Part shown: one piece after another, positions 21,426 through 32,979 of the stretch | How positions within the stretch are numbered: position 1 is the first letter of the stretch | Layout of the letters: each line of letters starts with the position of its first letter | Assembly (NCBI GenBank): GCA_021613375.1 | Contig: CM038725.1 | Span: 37,504,824 to 37,568,823, forward strand | DNA length: 64,000 bases | Direction of reading: 5' to 3' | Source: Megaleporinus macrocephalus | Lineage: Eukaryota; Chordata; Actinopteri; Characiformes; Anostomidae | Notes under the pieces: model-generated | What the model was told of the DNA's origin: nothing | Seen by the model: only the letters and a program-made list of their open reading frames with translations | Databases searched by the model: none | Position numbers and translations under genes: made by a program

Positions 21426-21782
21426 GATCAAACGGTCACTCCCATGGTCCGTCTCACTTTTCTCTTCACCACTGAACATATCAAGATCAGGATAGTCTTT
21501 GTTTTAAATACTCTGCCGCCACCTGCTGGTCAAATCAGTTTACATGCTTTGCAAAAACAGACTAATTCATTTCTTCTTCTTCTTATTATTATTATTATTT
21601 TAATATTGAATATGTCTGTGATGTAGGTTTAAATATAAAAAATGACTATGTTGTTATATTGCATGTGTATGAAGTTTCTGTTTCAGTGGTACAAACATAA
21701 TTAATATTTATGTTCTATTTTAAATCAATATTAATTCACTTATTTACCTTTGTGTTTATAATTCATATTACTGGGGCAGTAA

Positions 21783-21840
21783 CATTACATTTACAGCATT
21801 TAGTAGATTCTCTTATCCAGAGTGACTTAAAGTACACAGG
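21783..21840 (+). mobile_element. Common fish SINE-like tail
   Basis: acatttacagcatttagtag, then attctcttatccagagtgac and ttaaagtac match a motif dispersed in very many copies in fish genomes. It leads into the 37-bp repeat that follows. Confidence 0.55.
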
Positions 21841-21990
21841 TAGGTGAAGGTAGTGCTACAGTTTACCTGTACACAGGTAGGTGAAGGTAGTGTTACAGTT
21901 TACCTGTACACAGGTAGGTGAAGGTAGTGTTACAGTTCACCTGTACACAGGTAGGTGAAGGTAGTGTTACAGTTTACCTGTACACAGATA
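21836..21990. repeat. 37-bp minisatellite, about 4 copies
   Basis: Unit gtacacaggtaggtgaaggt then agtgttacagtttacct, with single-base variants, arising from the end of the SINE-like motif at 21783. Confidence 0.85.
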
Positions 21991-22530
21991 CAGTGTCTGC
22001 GTTTAAATACTTAATTAGAATGTATCGTGTTCACTGTGTTTGTAATGGGACAGGGTATATATACACATTACTGTTTCCGCTGCTCAAACCAGAGGAAAGC
22101 TACTTTAACGGCTCTTACACACCATTTATATCAACGTTTTAAATTAAACATGTTGTTCAACTCAGAATCCTAAGTAAAACAGTGCACAACAGGTTAGGAT
22201 CTAAATTAGTCAGTGTTAAAAAAAAAGAAATAAAACAATTCAACATGGTGAGAAATTAGGCCCCCGTGTTGGAGCTGCTTCGCCACATGATCATGAGAAA
22301 TATTAGGATTCAGATTTAACATTGTAACAATAGAAAAACATTTTGGAGCTACGCTGAACCATTTTACCATGTAGAACCATGTAGAACATGTTCTCTAAAC
22401 AGAACCTTTCTAACCCCTCAAAGAACCATCTTTTTTTTTAAAGAAAGTTAAGATACAAATAATAAGTAAAAACTGACCACAGTACTAAGATCTTAATAAA
22501 CTCAGTATCTCTGTTACTGTGATGTGTCTG
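21991..22530. other. Spacer without recognised features
   Basis: Mixed sequence with an A-rich tract near 22220. Around 22375 there is tgtagaaccatgtagaac, followed by short repeats of the gaacc type. No exon is recognised. Confidence 0.35.
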
Positions 22531-22536
22531 TGTAGT

Positions 22537-22546
22537 GAAAGTGAAA
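22537..22546 (+). promoter_or_regulatory. ISRE/IRF-like motif upstream of gene B
   Basis: GAAAGTGAAA fits the interferon-response core GAAANNGAAA. It lies about 60 bp before the leader-exon-like segment of gene B, a plausible proximal promoter position. The fit is to a short consensus, so this is suggestive only. Confidence 0.35.
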
Positions 22547-22599
22547 GCTGCTTTTCATATTTAATGTTTAATTTAGGTGTGTTTCCTGGAGAAACCAGT

Positions 22600-22746
22600 T
22601 GAACTGCTTTTCACTACAAGACTCCACACATACAGTTTCAGTTCAGACACGTTTATACCTGCTTTATGACCTGCAGTCTTACTACAACAACAGAATCATA
22701 TTTAAAAACTCGCTGAAACCTTCATCTCCTGCCAGCTTTGGTCACC
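22600..22746 (+). other. Leader-exon-like segment (5' UTR exon copy 4), probable first exon of gene B
   Basis: It contains tgctttatgacctgcagtct, actacaacaacagaatcata and cagctttggtcacc, then GTAAGTTATTATATACTCTT, matching copy 3 (ccagctctgatcacc, GTAAGTATTATATACTCTTC). It lies 1.5 kb upstream of the signal exon of gene B. Confidence 0.5.
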
Positions 22747-22754
22747 GTAAGTTA

Positions 22755-23055
22755 TTATATACTCTTCATTTACTATACTGTTTACTATTACTGTGTTATT
22801 CACAGTACTGCACTGTTTACTATTACAGTATTCACAGTACTGTTTTCAGTATTACTGTACTAATTACAATACTGTACTGTTTACTAATTCTGTAATATTT
22901 ACTGTACTGTTCATTATTACTAAAACATTTACATCACAGTACTGTTCACTACTATTGTAGTATTTACAGTACTGTTCACTATCACTGAAATATTTACACC
23001 TCAGTACTGTTCACTACTATTGTAGTATTTACATTACTGTTCATTATTACTGCAC
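22755..23055. repeat. TACTGTTCACTATTACTG satellite, short array in leader intron of B
   Basis: Same units as at 3717-4866, but only about 300 bp and more diverged (ttacagtactgttcactact). It directly follows the leader donor. Confidence 0.8.
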
Positions 23056-24255
23056 AGTATTCAACATATTGAATTCCCAAATAATGCTAGAACAACATTT
23101 ACACTGGATGATGTAGAGTACTGTAGTTTTACTTTCTATTACTACAGTTCCTGTACCAGAAGATGGACAGATACACCTCTCTGATATGTAATATTGTTTT
23201 TCATTTACTATTAAACTTTGTTTAATGTAACAGCTTTTATTCAACCCTAATAAAAGCTTCCAGTGGAATGTGTTTTACATCAACTCACTTCAAAAGCACC
23301 TTCTGTCTTTTTCCACTGTTTCCATCATCAGCCAATAACTACAATATAAACAGAACTACTTTACAGGTTGATAGTAAATAGTGCATCTCACTTAATGCCA
23401 GCACTTCTTAGTGTCTGTGATATATAAGCTCACTTACTGAGCTGTTGATATTCTGAGTGGATTCTGGTATGTTTCAGCAGTTCTGAAACGAAACTTTAGT
23501 TATAATGTAAACGTTATTGACTGTTGATGACAGCTTGATTACTGCCTATGAGTGATAAGCTGTCTCAGAGATTTCTGTCTAGCACACTGTAGCAAGAACT
23601 GTTAAACAACAATACAATTAACTTCAATTAATAATTCATTATTATTATTATATTATATTATTTATTACATAAAAGATGTAGGGAAGTGTGAGGTTGGATG
23701 TGTACCTACATTAGAAGAGTAGAACTCTGTTAGAATGAATATGAAGCAAATGAAGCTGAACATCTCGATTGAAACCAACACTAAGAATGTTTCCTTGAAA
23801 TCACATTTATTCCATATTTTGAGATCAGACAGGCAGCTAAGCTGGTGATTGGCTCATCATGTTTATTAAAGAAAGAAACTTTGATCAGTTTCAAGGAACT
23901 GGGTTGTGCTTAGTGTAGCTCCACATATGAGTAAGATCACTAGCCAATGCTGACTCCTTGCTGACTCCCCCGGACAGCTAGGTGGTGTTCCTGTGGTTAC
24001 TCCTAGCCTGTAGGCTTGCTTAGAGTACTGATTCCCAGTCCTGGTTTCTCAGTCAGCCCAGTAAGGAGGTCATTAAAGAGCGGATGGTTTGGATCAGGTG
24101 TGCAGACAGAAGGGAAAGTGTTCAGGTACTGCAGGTCCAGGACTGGAAAACTCTGTTTTAAGGTACTGCATGATGTAAACTGGTTTTCTTCTGTACTGAT
24201 GAAGATCTCTCGCTCCTCTCCTGGTCAGTACTTATAGAGTGACGGTGTGTCAGTC
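23056..24255. other. Leader intron region of gene B
   Basis: About 1.2 kb, AT-rich in part. At 24029 ttcccagtcctgg and at 24136 ccaggactgg form a small inverted pair, probably a diverged MITE or SINE remnant. No coding exon is seen before 24256. Confidence 0.4.
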
Positions 24256-25708
24256 ATGCTGTCCTGCAGTTCTGCTCTCTGTGTCCTGATCTTACTGACC
24301 ACTACAGTCACTACTGGTAAGTACTGCACTCTCACTCCTGCAGCACATTGTTAATGACTTCCATGTTACACCTTCTGTTCGGTTTGTGATCCAGCTGTCT
24401 TGCCATATTGGATTTCCAATTTTCTTATTGTTGCTGTACTTTTTCTAACAGCAAAACATTTTTAATTTCCTGTTTCTTTGTTTTTCTCTTTAAATCAGCT
24501 GATCCTGCAGTGAAGGTGGAGCTACATGGTTCTGCTACTCTGTCCTGCTCTGAGAGATGCTCTGGTTTGGTCAGATGGACTGTGTTCCATAAGCGCGCTG
24601 ACACTCTGGCTGAGTGTGATCAGACTTCCTGCAGATCAGTGAAGGAGGGATATCAGATGATCCATCATCAGTACCTGAATGGAGATCTGTCTCTCACCAT
24701 CACTGACGCTGATTTCAGGAAGAGGGGCTTGTACACATGTGACTGTGATGATAGAGATCTCTGTGACGTGCAGCTTCAGATTGAGCGTAAGTGACCACTT
24801 GGTTTCTTTATCATTGACCACTGAGGTTCTCATAGTCTCTGAACCTGTTTACACCTACTCACTGATCCATGTTGAGTATCAGGATTTTATCTGGATAAGG
24901 CCAAAACAAAAAAAAATACAACCAAGATGCATTTAAACAGATTAAACAGAAAAACTCTTCCTAGTACATCCCAACCCCCTCCCAGTGCAATCAAAACACT
25001 TCCCAGTACAACAAAAACCCCTCCCAGTACAACCGTCTGAGACTAATGAAGTTTTGTTTTGTCTCCTCAGCCGTGAATACTCCAGTTCAGATAAAGCCTG
25101 GTGATTCTCTGGTGCTGAAGATAGAAACAGCCGAGGAGGTGGAGGTGACTTATAACAGTACAGATCCTGCTAGACCATCCAGTGATCAGATCTGTACAGT
25201 GAACAAACGTTCACTACAGTGTAAACCTGAATACACTCAGAGAGCATCACTAACATCTGATCTCACACTGAGAGGAATGAAGACATCTGATAGTGGAGTT
25301 TATACAGTCAGAGACAAGTTTACCAAAGAGGTTACCCATATCTACACGGTTACCATGGAGACGACACAGAGGAATCAATTACAGGGTATGTTAACACATG
25401 ATTTCTTCAGTTCACACTGAGTTCACTGAGCAGGAGACCGTTAACGCTGCTGTATCACTACCTGTGTCTGTTTTGTAGGTGACCAGACAGATCCTGAAGT
25501 TGCTGTACCAGAGAGGGTGATTGTACTGATTGTGATGGGGGCTGTGACTGTAGCTGTGACTGTGGGATTAGTGGTGGTGATCGTGAAGCAGAGGAGAGAA
25601 ATTCAGCGCTATAGGAAAGAAAGGAACAAAGTTGAAATGAGCAAACAAATGAACTGTAGTAAGGAAGCAGAGAGACTGTCATCCTTCAGTAAAAACCAGG
25701 AACTCTGA
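24256..25708 (+). CDS. Gene B: intact two-domain Ig-like type I membrane protein, 297 aa
   Basis: Exons 24256-24316, 24499-24786, 25071-25385 and 25479-25708 have good GT/AG sites, all phase 1, for 894 nt including the stop. Residues 1-20 are a signal peptide. Residues 21-116 form a V-like Ig domain with LSCSERCSGLVRWTVF, AECDQTSC, LSLTITDADF and YTCDCDDRDLCDV, seven cysteines. Residues 117-221 form a second Ig-like domain with an NST sequon and the non-canonical pair ICTV/LQCKPEY; its F strand is SGVYTV, so the usual Cys is absent. A membrane helix spans about 235-257 and is followed by KQRRE and a tail with one tyrosine in QRYRKE, not an ITIM. I do not recognise a named orthologue; it resembles uncharacterised fish Ig-superfamily receptors. 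The leader at 22600-22746 and the ISRE-like motif at 22537 suggest immune-responsive expression (inference). Confidence 0.88.
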
Positions 25709-26300
25709 GAGATAAACACCAGTCAATCTCCTCCTTTCTTTTATTACTTGGAGTGATTTAGAGTTGCTGTAAATTAAATTTAAATATATGTTCTTTATCC
25801 ATAAACTGTACACATCTGTTAACTGTGCACTATTATTAAATATTTGTTTATGTTGTCATTGGTGCCTTGTAATGTGCATGTATATAACAAACAATATCAG
25901 TAAACTGACTCAGACTAGAGTCATATTAAATAATTTTATTGATGAATCTGACTGATATGATACTGAAAGTGATGTTATTACAGTGCAGCTCCACCCTTCA
26001 AACAGAAATATTAAATACAGTGAGTTATTTATACTGAAGTGAATTTATTATCTGTCAGAGAGACAGTGTTGGGTAGAAATGATGTATTTAGTCCAGCAGA
26101 GGGCACTCTTATATAAACTATTATTAAACTTGGACACACTGTAGGACTCTGAAAACCCCAGTACATACTGCTGTGTGTTATTTATTTATTAATTAATTTA
26201 TTTATTAATTTATTACTTAAGTTAGTGACTTATAAGCTACAACTCTGGAGATTTTAAAACGTTATTACAGTTTATTTAGTTATTGACTCTGTAAGATTGG
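25709..26300. other. 3' flank of gene B
   Basis: AT-rich 3' UTR and flank. ATTAAA variants near 25773 could serve as poly(A) signals; no AATAAA stands close to the stop. No other gene is seen. Confidence 0.35.
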
Positions 26301-26304
26301 ATGG

Positions 26305-26400
26305 TATTGATTAAAGATTCAAGAGTTTTATTGTCATATGTACAGCTGAACAGACAGTTACACTGTACAATGAAATTCTTACTTTGCTGCTCCTCCATTC
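26305..26400 (-). mobile_element. LINE/SINE 3' tail
   Basis: ttcaagagttttattgtcat, gtacagctgaacagacagtt and acaatgaaattcttactttg form a tail motif common in fish retroposons, read here in reverse. No coding part is attached. Confidence 0.45.
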
Positions 26401-27423
26401 ACCAATAGATAAAGATAACAAAAAAAGAAATAATAAAAAATATATACACAATATACAAAGTATAATAATAAAGTATAAAAGTATTTTTTACAGTTAAAGA
26501 ATAAAAAAAGATTATTGGTGTTACACATCCACTGTTTTTGTAAATCTTTAGCTGAAAGTTGTAAATAATCTGCAATATTAATATTTTTTGCAATATTGTG
26601 CAATAGTTTATATGTTATCATTGTAAATAATGTAACATAATATTTATGTTTGTTGCTCTATATTGTGTAGTTAGTCTTAATTCTTAAGTCTGGATTTTTA
26701 GTATTACATGTTAATATGCTATATCTATGGGATAATTCTTTCTATTGTACTGTAATCTTTGTTATGTGTGCTTCGGTTTCTGTCTCTGTTGTTTCCTCTA
26801 TGTGTGTCTGTTTGTCCATTTCAGCTCCAGTTTGCTCCAGGATTTCAGTGAGTCCACTCCAGGTTTTCCATCCTGCTCCTGATTCCTGGTGACTCTTAGT
26901 CTAATCTTAGTCTTCTCTGGCCTGTAAAAATGGCTGCCCTGAAGAAGACACATGAGAGATTCCTCCTGAGAGATTTGTTGTTGTTGTGCTGTTTGTTTTT
27001 TATGTTTATTTGTATTTGATGTACCGTGTACTGACTCGACCCTGACTTAGCCTAGCCCCTTATCTTGGTTACCTTGTGTATAATTTGTGTATATATCTGT
27101 AAATAGTAAAATACTGGGTGTAAGTGGTGACTGCATTTTGTGTTTGGTAAACGAGTTTAGTCTTTGTTGTTGTCTAATTAGGGAGGTAGGTGAGCTTTGT
27201 GTTGTGTTTTCTTGTCACTTAGTGTTGATTGTTTTGTTTTGGAGTGTGTGTTGTCCTGGGTCACCCCGTAAGTTATTCTGGCGTTTCTTTTTTTGTGTGG
27301 AACAAAATGTTGTTGACAAATTCAGTCTGTATCTTTTCTTACTTCTTTCATTTCTTCTTTCATTTTACTTTTTTTTGTTACGGCCTGACCCTAGACCAGG
27401 TCGTAACATCATGTATGTGGTAT
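26401..27423. other. AT-rich spacer
   Basis: Low-complexity A/T sequence with short hydrophobic frames (26379-26621 minus, 27087-27437 plus) that have no family signature. I see no supported gene. Confidence 0.4.
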
Positions 27424-27805
27424 TATGGATAGTATAGTATAGTATAGTATAGTATAGTATAGTATAGTACAGTATAATATAGTATAGTATAGTATAATAC
27501 AATTGTACAGTATCACATTGTATAATATTGTATAGTATACTGTGGTATAGTATAGTATCATATCATACTGTAGTAAAAATAGTATATACAGTATAGATTA
27601 GTTTTGTATCATATAGTATAGTATAGCACTTTATCATGTCATTTCATATAATATCGTATGGTATTGTATCATATAGTATCCTAACCCTAAACCCTAACCC
27701 TAACCCTAGTATTATATAGTGTAGTATAGTATCATATAGTAACGTACAATATAGTATAGTATCGTGTCGTATTGTACTGTATTGTAAAGTATACTATAAT
27801 ATAGG
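27424..27805. repeat. (TAGTA)n-type microsatellite block
   Basis: tagtatagtatagtatagta and variants (atcatatagta, gtattgtatcat), increasingly degenerate to the right, interrupted by a telomere-like tract at 27680. Confidence 0.9.
27680..27708. repeat. Interstitial telomere-like tract (CCCTAA)n
   Basis: cctaaccctaaaccctaacc continues to ccctag: about four and a half telomeric hexamers, one with an extra A. It is embedded in TAGTA microsatellite and is too short to mark a chromosome end. Confidence 0.85.
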
Positions 27806-28089
27806 GTCTCAACTCATCACCTAATTGCAGGTCACTCTCTCAAGTCCTCTATATCTGGAATGAATATTAATATTTGTAATAATATTAATATTATACAGTG
27901 TTGTTTGAAAGTTTGTGATTCCTTTAGCGTTCCCTGTATTTCTTTGTAAATGTTAACTAAAACTGATGTAAATAAAAAAGTAAATAAAGTGTTCTAAAAT
28001 AAGTTTTGGAGAACCAAACTAAACAAATAAGACTAAAATATTAAATAAAATAATGAATTGAGTTAAATGATCAGTATTTATATCTGTGA

Positions 28090-28440
28090 GGGTGAGAGTG
28101 TGTGGAGCTGTACTGTCAGTATCTGCTGAGATTCTGTTTAGTAATAACTGCAGATAAACGTTTCAGTAACTGTTGATGCTGATCAGCTCGGAGGAGTTGT
28201 ATCCCGTTGTATCCTGATAGTTTTCAAACGTCTGTAAACCTGTTTTGAGTCAACATTGTTCTAAAAAATGCTACACAAAGAAACTTGAATTGAACTGAAT
28301 TGAATTCACTGTATAATTCACAATTTATTGTTCCATCAGCCATGATTCTCCCACCACCATGTTTCACAGATGGGATCAGGTTCTTATGCTGGAGTGCTGT
28401 GTTTTTTGGTAAATACACCTTCATAATACATACATATTTT
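28090..28440 (-). mobile_element. Possible DNA transposon fragment
   Basis: The phrases agccatgattctcccaccac, catgtttcacagatgggat and ttcttatgctggagtgctg resemble internal sequence of fish Tc1-like or related elements as I recall them. No TIRs are seen and the identification is weak. Confidence 0.25.
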
Positions 28441-28606
28441 ACATGACATTAATATGGACTACTATGTCATCTTACAGAGAAAAATAACATTTTTAAAATA
28501 AAAGTCCTCATTGTAACATATGTAAAAAAAAATAAAAAATAAAATAACACGTACCTGGCGTTACCCATATGAACAGAAAGTGCACTGACATTTGACACTT
28601 GCTTAG

Positions 28607-30746
28607 ATTTCCCATCCAATATCAGAAACAGGTAGATTTGTCCCACACAAAAATTAAACCACAGAAAAGCGGGAACTGTTTAACTTCACAATTCACGCAC
28701 TGTGTTTGTTGTTAGCAACGGGCTCTGGTTGTTAGGCGGTCTGGGTGGTCTTTGTTAAGGCTTGTGTTGAGATGCCTGTTTAAAAATATCCTGCAGTCAG
28801 CAGCTTCACTGATCTGAGCTCTAGCCTCGCTGGAGTGTCAGGTATCTCACGCCAGCTTTAAACGTGAGGTCAGTAATGAGAGCAGTGAACAGCAACCATG
28901 ATCATATATACTGTAATCAAACAGCTTTAGTATAATGTGTTGTTATGGTAATAGACTAGGAGGGTTTGGGTTAGCTAACATTTATATTAAATTTAGTCAG
29001 AAACTAAAGTTACATTACTCTCTGGCCACACCCCAAACTTCATACTGCTACAATAGTAAACGCGTAAAAATAAAATATAATAAAAAAAAAAATGAATGAA
29101 TAAATAAAAGGACACCATCATTAGAAGTGCTGTCAGTAGTGCAGTGTGTAATGTTTCAGGGGGCGCTGTTTGGGACACAGCCTTACTGTCTAACATTAAT
29201 GTTAGTCTAGTCTAGTCAGGAAACCTCAACATACATTTATTATAATTTCAGCATTATTTGGTCATATATATATATATAATCCAGACACTGCATGTATAGT
29301 TTAAAAGTTTTCTGACAGCAGTAGCATGTAATGTGGAGTATCTAGTTTAGTTTATAAAGTGATCTTTATTTGTATTTATCGAATAATAATCAGACGTACA
29401 GATAATGTTGTATTTTATTTATTTATTTATTTCTTTGTAATTTACTGTAATTCCAGTAATGTTGTCCTACTGTTACACTCTTGTACCTCTTAAGTAATTT
29501 TTACTTGCATCAACATAAATAAACATAAATCAACTTTCAAACTGTGTTACTGCTGAAAAATACACGTTAACTTAAAAAAATCACAAGACATTCTTGGGAT
29601 AATGCCATTGCAGACACCGTCGGTTCTCATCCACCTTTAAAAGGGAGCCAAACATGGTCCTTCAGTGCAAAATAAATAAATAAATAAAACCTTTTTAGAA
29701 TCTTAAGAGTTTACTTTCTCTTAAACCTTTTCCAGTGAATGTTATTCCAAGTGATGGGAATCAATGGAGTAGATTTCAAAGCAAGCTGTAACTAGATTAT
29801 ACTTTGAGGTAATGTAAATACAATATATCAAGCAGAATTAATCAGACCTTATGATAATGGTGCATATTACATTTAACTTCAAAACTTCAATACACAGGTA
29901 TGCTTGTACCTTCTCCAATAACATAAACGAGGAAGAAGATAAAAACTAGCCTGTAAAGTGTTAATTGATCCTTGATGTAGCGTACCAGGACTTAAACTTA
30001 AAAGGAGTTAAACTTAATAAAATAATAATTAGCATAATGATACATTTACTTCAACAATATATAGACTGCTGAATTAACTCTCTGCTCAATATTGTTTTAA
30101 AGAACACAGAAAACAGAAAGAACAGTAAAGTGTAAAATACAAATGGAAAAGAAAAAAAAATTAAGAAGTTTCAAATCTAAGCAAGCCGGAGTGTCAAATG
30201 TCAGTGCACTTTCTGCACGTTGTGTGTTATTTTGGCATTCTTTGATTGTTTTTGCTAAATAAAAGTGAGGACTTTTAAATGAAGACTAAAATACAACATA
30301 CACAGTCATAAGAGTCTGTAATATTGTCTTTCCTTTTGATCTCTACATTATTTCACTCAAACACACATCAGACAATATCACAAATACAGATACAGAAATT
30401 AAATTTATTTAAAAATAAGTTACACAGAAATATATAAAAAAAATGCTGTCATTTTCTTCACATGGTATCAAAGTGCTTTTTCCTTTTTTCTCCACCCAAT
30501 GAAACAATAACAATACTGAAATGATACTAATAATAGTTATACTTTGGCTCTTTGGAGCTTAATGCTCCCACAAGTATTTAAAAACATAAATTATTAACAT
30601 TTCTTTCACTTTTTTCACATCCAGCCAGAACATTTACATTCTTCAAAGGTAAAACTGAACCTGGTCTCATTACTGCTTCAGCGCTGATTGTGTGGTTTGT
30701 GCAGATAGAAACTTCACAAAAAACATTTACTGAAAAATGAAAAAAA

Positions 30747-30793
<47 letters not shown>

Positions 30794-31547
30794 CAACAAC
30801 AATAATAATAATAATAATGCAGTGAGTATCAAAAGATTCTTAAGTTTGAAATGAAATGAAATGTGAGCTTACAGTGATATAGAAGTTGATCATAAAGAGC
30901 TTCTTATACTGTTTAATCTGAAACTAATACCGTGTATAACAGCTGCTCTGATCTGCTGTTTCTTGTTACTGTAGAATAAAGTGTTTACCTTTATGTAGAT
31001 GTTTTTAATACATTTACAGGCGTAAACAGTAACAGCCACTGTGATGTGAAGGGCGTCCAGTCTCGGTCAGTACATGTAGAGGTCTGGTACCTACAGTAAA
31101 CTAAGATCAACACAAATACTAGGACTAGTGTGCATAAACTTCTACATTTAGGTTTTAGTGTTTCATAGTTAGTAGACTTACATCCTTACGTTTGACCGCT
31201 GGCAGAATAAAAGAACGCCCAGATAAAAGCAGCATAAACCAGCACTCAGTAAATATATCAGGTGTATAAACCAGGCAGTTGTGGCACTGAACTAGGAATT
31301 CAGCTACAACACGTGTGTTACAGATATACTGTATGAGGTTACGAAGCAAAGTGCATTTAATAGACAACAGATAGACGCCTTAAACTGCTTCAACTGATTC
31401 AGTGCATAAAACCTGTTGGTCATTTTCAGATATGATCAATAATATTCAGACATTAGCCGGACCTGCTCACAGCCTACTGGTCAGCTAGCAGAACAAAACG
31501 AGTATAAACGGCAGCAGCCGTTTATACCATGAGTGTCTCAGATGGAG
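28607..31547. other. Non-coding 3' flank of gene C (copy 1)
   Basis: Conserved between the duplicates but without exons. It holds short AT repeats near 29260 and 29415 and a poly(A)/(TA)n tract at 30740-30792. Alignment by eye to 43064-45730 shows scattered indels, for example 22 extra bases around 44199-44220 in copy 2 and missing bases near 44405. Confidence 0.6.
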
Positions 31548-32487
31548 GAGGTTCACTACCAGTCAAAAGTTTGGAGACACCTACCTGAAAATGTATGTTT
31601 ATATATTTTGGCAGAGAGTCGTTTGAGAAGCAGCTACGTGTGTTTTGAAGCTCCCGCTGTATCGAGAACAGTCTTAGGTTCTACTCTAGACGATTAAGAA
31701 ATGGTTAGCTATGCGACTTTTCAAGAGACACTACTGAAAGAAACATGTTAATAATCTATAAATAATCTATAAGATAAGATAAACAGGTGAACAGGTGCTG
31801 TCCTGCTGCTGTGTTGATAAAGCGCTACGGGATGTTTGATCTTCAAGTGCTTGTGTATATCAGTTGTACTGTTGTGATCATCTACACTGTGTATAGCAGT
31901 TGTACTGTTGTGATCATCTACACTGTGTATATCAGTTGTACTGTTGTGATCATCTCCACTGTGTATAGCAGTTGTACTGTTGTGATCGTCTACACTGTGT
32001 ATATCAGTTGTACTGTTGTGATCATCTACACTGTGTATATCAGTTGTACTGTTGTGATCATCTCCACTGTGTATATCAGTTGTACTGTTGTGATCGTCTA
32101 CACTGTGTATAGCAGTTGTACTGTTGTGATCATCTCCACTGTGTATATCAGTTGTACTGTTGTGATCGTCTACACTGTGTATAGCAGTTGTACTGTTGTG
32201 ATCATCTCCACTGTGTATATCAGTTGTACTGTTGTGATCATCTACACTGTGTATAGCAGTTGTACTGTTGTGATCGTCTACACTGTGCAGAGCTGACAGA
32301 GCACCACACTGTTGTGTTTCCCACAACTTCAGATCAAGGGTGTAGATTTGCTCTTGACATTGGTGGGGACCTATGAATCTATTTTATAGTTTTGATCTCT
32401 TCACATTTATTCACTAATATTGTTAACATTAAAATAGTACAAATAAGAACAACGAGCTGTGTCCAAACTTTTGACTGACAGTGTACT
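31548..32487. mobile_element. Non-autonomous DNA transposon (TIR ...CAGTCAAAAGTTTGGA)
   Basis: The left end cactaccagtcaaaagtttg is the inverted counterpart of the right end gtccaaacttttgactgaca, then gtgta. These match the terminal repeats of a common fish MITE. Its interior carries a 36-bp minisatellite. Copy 2 keeps only the right end (aacgttttgactgacagtgt near 45849). Confidence 0.6.
31855..32290. repeat. 36-bp minisatellite, 12 copies
   Basis: The unit agttgtactgttgtgatcat then ctacactgtgtatatc repeats every 36 bp with variants tatatc/tatagc, ctacac/ctccac and atcat/atcgt. It is open on both strands because the period is divisible by 3. Absent from copy 2. Confidence 0.95.
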
Positions 32488-32600
32488 TCTCTCAGGATGT
32501 AAACTAGCAGCAGACTCATGTGGTGATGCACTGTAGAAATGCATGCACTTCAAGTTTCTCTAGATTGGATTATTTCACTCAAGAACAGTTTTGATGGTTA

Positions 32601-32603
<3 letters not shown>

Positions 32604-32634
<31 letters not shown>

Positions 32635-32943
32635 GAGAGAGAGGGAAGGAAAGATCAGAGAGAGAGAGAGGGGGAGAGAGAAAGAGGGAGGCAGAGCAGA
32701 GAGAGAGGAAGAGAGAGCAGAGAGAGGGGGGGAGAGAGAAAGAGAGAGAGGAAGAGAGCAGAGAGAGAGGGGGAGAGAGAAAGAGGGAGGCAGAGCAGAG
32801 AGAGAGGAAGAGAGAGCAGAGAGAGAGGGGGAGAGAGAAAGAGAAAAAGAGAGATAGAGGGAGAGGAGGAGCGAGAGAGAGAGAGAGAGAGATAGAGAGA
32901 GAGGAGGAGCGAGAGAGAGAGAGAGAGAGAGAGAGGAGGAAAC
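32604..32943. repeat. (GA)n polypurine tract in the 3' UTR of gene C
   Basis: About 340 bp of gagaga with aggaag, aggggg and gcagagc interruptions, organised in a larger repeat of about 60-70 bp. It starts about 40 bases beyond the gene C stop codon, so the transcript would carry a (CU)n tract. Confidence 0.93.
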
Positions 32944-32979
32944 AAAGCGAGAAAGTTTGTGAAGGAACTCTCAGACGTG

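Noticed and set aside
20115..21626. Cys/Val/Leu-rich frames of up to 178 codons that look like membrane proteins
   Set aside because: They are readings of the TGTTACTGTG satellite and have no independent support.
26379..27437. Hydrophobic frames of 60-116 codons
   Set aside because: AT-rich or T-rich DNA gives Phe/Leu/Ile-rich peptides by composition. No family signature.
27680..27708. A chromosome end
   Set aside because: Only about four telomeric units, with ordinary sequence and genes on both sides.
31748..32326. 192-codon frame with 12-residue repeats (HSVDDHNSTTDI)
   Set aside because: Product of the 36-bp minisatellite, absent from the duplicated locus. No signal, domain or splice sites.
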